A DNA stretch of 64,000 nucleotides, from positions 1 to 64,000 of the forward strand of contig JAEYYB010000142.1 in NCBI GenBank assembly GCA_023430975.1. Direction: 5' to 3'. This DNA comes from Bacillota bacterium. Lineage in GTDB: Bacteria > Bacillota > Clostridia > Acetivibrionales > DSM-2933. Shown piece by piece: positions 61,071-64,000 of the stretch. The translations under genes were made by a program, and so were the position numbers. The notes under the pieces are model-generated. The model was given only the letters and a program-made list of their open reading frames with translations, was not told where the DNA came from and did not search any database. Position 1 is the first letter of the stretch, and each line of letters opens with the position of its first letter.

Positions 61071-61847
61071 TTAACTAAAATCGCAAAAACCTACAATTTT
61101 CTGAATGCTTCTTGGGACTGCGTCTTTGGAATTTCCCCAGGGGGCATCGTTGTTTCTATAGTCAAACTTTTTGGCAAACCAGCTTACTTCCTCCCTGATT
61201 CTTTCAAGGTTTTCCAACTGAATTTCCATAAGGTTTGATACAAATATGGCTGTTTCCTTTGCATTTAAGAATTTTTTAGTCCCTTCCAGAAGGTCTTTCA
61301 GGTGCTTTAAACAAAAACCCTTCTTACTGCTAAAAAGTGCCTTAAAATCGCTTTCCTTAAACCATAGGTAGAGTATGACATCAATATACCTTTCCATAGT
61401 ATGATCAAGCTTTCCACAAACAGTACACTTTCCTTCCAGCTCCTTCAAAACCGCCAAAAGGTTATCAACCATTTTGTCTGTATCGGTTTTCTTCATCGAG
61501 ACCTTGCTGGAAAGGTTCTTTATCGTTGACATTTCTGAATCCTTTTTTACTGCATCCTTCTTACTTTCATATACCTTTCCGATATTATGATTCTGCTGAG
61601 TCAAATGTGTCTCCAAAATCAAACCCAAACCAAGCCTATTTTGCTGCCTATTGTAAAGCTTCTCAAAATGTTTTTTGCAAAAACCCTTTTCGTTGGTTTC
61701 GATACGCCCCTCAGGCTCCATAAGTGAAGGACCCAAAATATAGTCAATGCATTCATCCTCCAGCTTTTTTTCCAAAACACACATAGGACACTCGCATTCA
61801 ACTCCGAAAGCTTCGGTAACAGGTATTGTATAAATTTTTTCTTTCAT
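61071..61847 (-). CDS. DUF6062 family cysteine-rich protein
   Basis: The 258-residue soluble protein has cysteine pairs CECPMC near residue 17, CKKHFEKL, CTVCGKLDH and CLKHLKDLL, suggesting two zinc or iron-sulfur sites. This matches DUF6062 (IPVTEAFGxxCECPMCxLE start). The function is unknown. AAGGTGG before 61847 sets the start; a GTG nine bases upstream overlaps that site. It is convergent with the P-loop-Asp23 gene. Confidence 0.85.
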   Translation of the reverse strand: MKEKIYTIPVTEAFGVECECPMCVLEKKLEDECIDYILGPSLMEPEGRIETNEKGFCKKHFEKLYNRQQNRLGLGLILETHLTQQNHNIGKVYESKKDAVKKDSEMSTIKNLSSKVSMKKTDTDKMVDNLLAVLKELEGKCTVCGKLDHTMERYIDVILYLWFKESDFKALFSSKKGFCLKHLKDLLEGTKKFLNAKETAIFVSNLMEIQLENLERIREEVSWFAKKFDYRNNDAPWGNSKDAVPRSIQKIVGFCDFS

Positions 61848-61876
61848 ATAGTCCACCTTGATATGAATATTTGGCT

Positions 61877-62083
61877 AAGGCATGAATGAAAAATTACTTA
61901 CGCTTTTGAGCGGGTGTTGACGAGTTAAGTCAACATATAAGTAATGCCTTAGAAATAACTCGTATTCTCATCGTCCAAAATCCCGACGATTTAACGGGGT
62001 TTTGGACGATGAGAATATGATGTTATTTCTTAGCCATTACTAAGCGAAATTTATAGCGTAAGTTATTTTTTGATCATGACTAA
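61877..62083 (+). repeat. R1 repeat interrupted by a nested R2 palindromic element
   Basis: R1 ends lie at 61877-61934 and 62042-62083 and together match the intact R1 copy at 25614-25713. Between them is a 102-bp element, 61940-62041, with inverted ends AGTAATGCCTTAGAAATAAC and GTTATTTCTTAGCCATTACT. Inside it TATTCTCATCGTCCAAAA is inverted about a CCCG/CGGG core. R2 thus inserted into R1. No coding capacity is present. Confidence 0.8.
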
Positions 62084-62229
62084 TTGTAAATTATTTAATT
62101 TCTTAATTTTCGATAGAATTATGTGATACCATGTTATTATATCAGATAAGTATGGGAAAATATATAATGACTAATGACATTTTTGAAACCTTATTAAAGA
62201 CTACATAACAAAGAACTGGAGATAAACAT

Positions 62230-63114
62230 ATGGATTATAAAGGCTACACTGTTTATGAAAATAATTACGGTATTGAAATTGAAGGGGTTCGTGACTTTGA
62301 CCTTGGTCAAATTTTTGACTGCGGACAAAGCTTCAGATGGCTTAAGCAGCAAGACGGAAGCTATATTGGAGTGGTGAGAGACAAGGTATCCCGTGTCAGA
62401 TTTCAAGATGGAAAACTTTATATCTCAAATTCCAACTTTGATGATTTTGTCAACATATGGTATGACTACTTCGACCTAGGAACAGACTACGGAGAAATTA
62501 AAAAAATACTTTGCCAAAAGGACGAAGTCATGTCACAGGCGATACCCTTTGGCCAGGGCATCAGACTTTTAAGGCAGGATATATGGGAGCTTTTAATCTC
62601 CTTTATCATCTCTGCCAACAACAGAATTCCCCGTATAATGAAATCTGTAGAAACTCTCTCACAAAACTTTGGAATAAAAATCAGCTCCCAGGAGGGTGAT
62701 TTTTATTCATTCCCCAGCCCTGAAGCCCTTTCATCCTGCCCACTTGACCAAATAGAGATTTGTAAGGCCGGGTTTAGGTGCAAATATATTGCCAATACCT
62801 CCGAAATGATCCGCAAAGGAGTTGTAAACCTAAGTACACTGAGAGAAATGCCTACAGATAAAGCACGCAACGAGCTCATAAAACTCCCAGGCGTTGGACC
62901 CAAGGTTGCTGATTGCATTTTGTTGTTTTCCGGTACAAAATTTGATGTATATCCAACTGATGTATGGATTAAAAGAATAATGGAGGTTTTATATTTTAAG
63001 AGAGAGTCGACCCTTAAAGAAATTGACAGATATTCAAAAGACCATTTTGGCAGCTTGTCAGGCTATGCCCAGCAGTACCTGTTCTTCTTTGCACGTGAAA
63101 CCCGGATAAGCTAA
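62230..63114 (+). CDS. ogg: Ogg1-like 8-oxoguanine DNA glycosylase
   Basis: The 294-residue protein has the N-terminal FDCGQSFRWLKQQDGSYIGV typical of the OGG1 family, a central HhH-GPD region with LLISFIISANNRIPRIM, and the active-site hairpin ELIKLPGVGPKVADCILL with the catalytic Lys, followed by VYPTDVWIKR with the catalytic Asp. It should remove 8-oxoguanine from DNA and nick the strand. The C-terminal GYAQQYLFFFARE is conserved. GGAGA lies before the ATG. Confidence 0.92.
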   Translation: MDYKGYTVYENNYGIEIEGVRDFDLGQIFDCGQSFRWLKQQDGSYIGVVRDKVSRVRFQDGKLYISNSNFDDFVNIWYDYFDLGTDYGEIKKILCQKDEVMSQAIPFGQGIRLLRQDIWELLISFIISANNRIPRIMKSVETLSQNFGIKISSQEGDFYSFPSPEALSSCPLDQIEICKAGFRCKYIANTSEMIRKGVVNLSTLREMPTDKARNELIKLPGVGPKVADCILLFSGTKFDVYPTDVWIKRIMEVLYFKRESTLKEIDRYSKDHFGSLSGYAQQYLFFFARETRIS

Positions 63115-63134
63115 AAATTGTATTACTTGTAACA

Positions 63135-63170
63135 GGTGCTGAAGATAGGTTTATACCTTTCTACAGCACC
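63135..63170 (+). terminator. Terminator-like hairpin after the glycosylase gene
   Basis: GGTGCTG (63135-63141) pairs with CAGCACC (63164-63170) around a 22-base loop that can itself fold. The T-run is weak, so the strength is uncertain. Confidence 0.5.
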
Positions 63171-63302
63171 AATGATATTTTAAAATGTCAATAACAACAA
63201 AAAGAGATGTAATACTATGCTTATTTGTAAAACATAATTGACGTGCAATTCCCTTTGATATACAATTGATATATAAAAATATTTTTTATATAGGAGGATT
63301 TT

Positions 63303-64000
63303 ATGAGAAATGCAGTCAAAAACATCAAATTAGCACTTCTGTTTGCAATGACTCTGGTATTTGTTTATTCGTCAGCACTTATTGTATCTGCTTATACACC
63401 ACCAACAAACCCAGAGCAAATTTCCATTGATTCAGACAAGTTTTTATTCATTGATACCCGTACTTACCGTAATGGTGTAGGAGAAGTCGATGGATATATG
63501 TATATTGATTTTCCAACCTACAGCTACAATTCCAACACTAATACCTTGTCATCGTGGATCAATGTGGATGGCTTTAACAATTCTACCAAATTGGTAATCG
63601 GCGGCGGAATTAGTTTGAGCGGAACAGCCGGAAGCGGTGCCGTAACAGAACTTACTGCGTACAGCACAACCTTTAAGGAAAATGAATTTTACATAGATGC
63701 AGACTACACAATACATATTTTCTATAACAGTGACTGGAGAACCCTAAAGGTTGGCGAAATCTGGACAAATGTTGTTGAAACAAAGCCTATGAAGGGTACC
63801 GGCAAATATGTAAACACTTATACAGTAAAAAACTATGGTCTTCTTGATAAATCACAGCTTCATCAGCCTACTCCTTGGCCAACACAAACAAACTTTCCTT
63901 CAGCAACACCTACGCCAACACCAACATCAACACCTACGCCAACATCAGTAGTATCTCCTACCCAAATGATAAAAAGAAATCTCTCAGGCTTTGCAATATC
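63303..64000 (+). CDS. Secreted protein with PT-rich linker, truncated by the window edge
   Basis: AGGAGG precedes an ATG that opens a frame running to the end of the window. A signal peptide (about 1-33, ending SALIVSAYT) is followed by a ~170-residue beta-rich domain with two aromatic-rich regions (VDGYMYIDFPTYSYNS, then ADYTIHIFYNSDWRT). Then comes a Pro-Thr linker of the cellulosomal kind (TPTPTPTSTPTPT). The last residues KRNLSGFAI resemble the start of the beta domain before the dockerin in the RCC1 protein at 35 kb, so a dockerin may follow beyond the edge. Function of the first domain is unknown. Confidence 0.8.
   Translation, partial: MRNAVKNIKLALLFAMTLVFVYSSALIVSAYTPPTNPEQISIDSDKFLFIDTRTYRNGVGEVDGYMYIDFPTYSYNSNTNTLSSWINVDGFNNSTKLVIGGGISLSGTAGSGAVTELTAYSTTFKENEFYIDADYTIHIFYNSDWRTLKVGEIWTNVVETKPMKGTGKYVNTYTVKNYGLLDKSQLHQPTPWPTQTNFPSATPTPTPTSTPTPTSVVSPTQMIKRNLSGFAI

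Noticed and set aside
1..64000. tRNA, rRNA or CRISPR genes
   Set aside because: No cloverleaf, rRNA core or spaced repeat pattern was recognised on either strand.

Overview
The window looks like chromosome from a low-GC, anaerobic, spore-forming, cellulosome-type clostridium (Acetivibrio / Pseudobacteroides / Clostridium cluster III-like). The reasons are dockerin modules on two secreted proteins, a decayed family 3 cellulose-binding module, copper-amine-oxidase-N-like stalk domains, a YtxC-type sporulation protein, clostridial small proteins, AGGAGG ribosome sites and AT-rich codon use. The genus cannot be fixed from sequence alone. No rRNA, tRNA or CRISPR array was recognised.

Layout. 1-7.4 kb: a palindromic repeat, a DUF378 membrane protein, a coiled-coil protein, then a three-gene operon (transmembrane HTH-like protein plus two exported TPR proteins that share a short glycine/asparagine motif), then a secreted M23 peptidase. 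7.5-14.6 kb: accessory DNA with small hypotheticals, a DUF1152 protein, a TPR protein, a TetR/MFS efflux pair with a clear operator, and decayed remnants (DUF6508-like, CBM3, HsdM). 14.7-18.3 kb: a papain-like protease with two dockerins interrupted by an in-frame TAG, a PC4-like coactivator and an M20 amidohydrolase. 18.9-23.3 kb: a compact integrative mobilizable element (tyrosine integrase, MobV relaxase, candidate oriT, GNAT cargo) bounded by a 22-bp direct repeat. 23.4-29.5 kb: an ABC exporter, two-component system and exported protein cluster, and a PadR-DUF4180 regulator. 29.9-42.5 kb: HtrA protease, a GME-fold DUF6873 protein, a GGDEF/HD-GYP protein, two DUF1287 paralogues, a 14-repeat RCC1-dockerin protein, a TetR gene and a deleted Fe-S membrane protein. 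42.5-49.6 kb: a phosphate island (pstSCAB-phoU-phoB, a phoR stump, Pho boxes, DUF47-Pit). 49.8-64 kb: a radical SAM-Nudix fusion, an L,D-transpeptidase, a BlaR/BlaI-like pair, a phosphotransferase behind a leader peptide and hairpin, YtxC, a possible orphan transcript, a P-loop-Asp23 protein, DUF6062, an Ogg-like glycosylase and the start of a secreted PT-linker protein.

How it works together. pst, pit and the Pho response regulator form one phosphate-uptake module. The Pho boxes lie upstream of pstS, but the sensor kinase next to phoB has been cut to 37 codons. The dockerin proteins and CBM3 remnant imply a cellulosome elsewhere in the genome. Intergenic DNA carries several families of palindromic, MITE-like repeats (called R1 to R5 here), in one place one family nested inside another. 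These repeats, the three-gene TPR operon, the attenuator-like leader and the orphan promoter-terminator unit are the least ordinary parts of the window.
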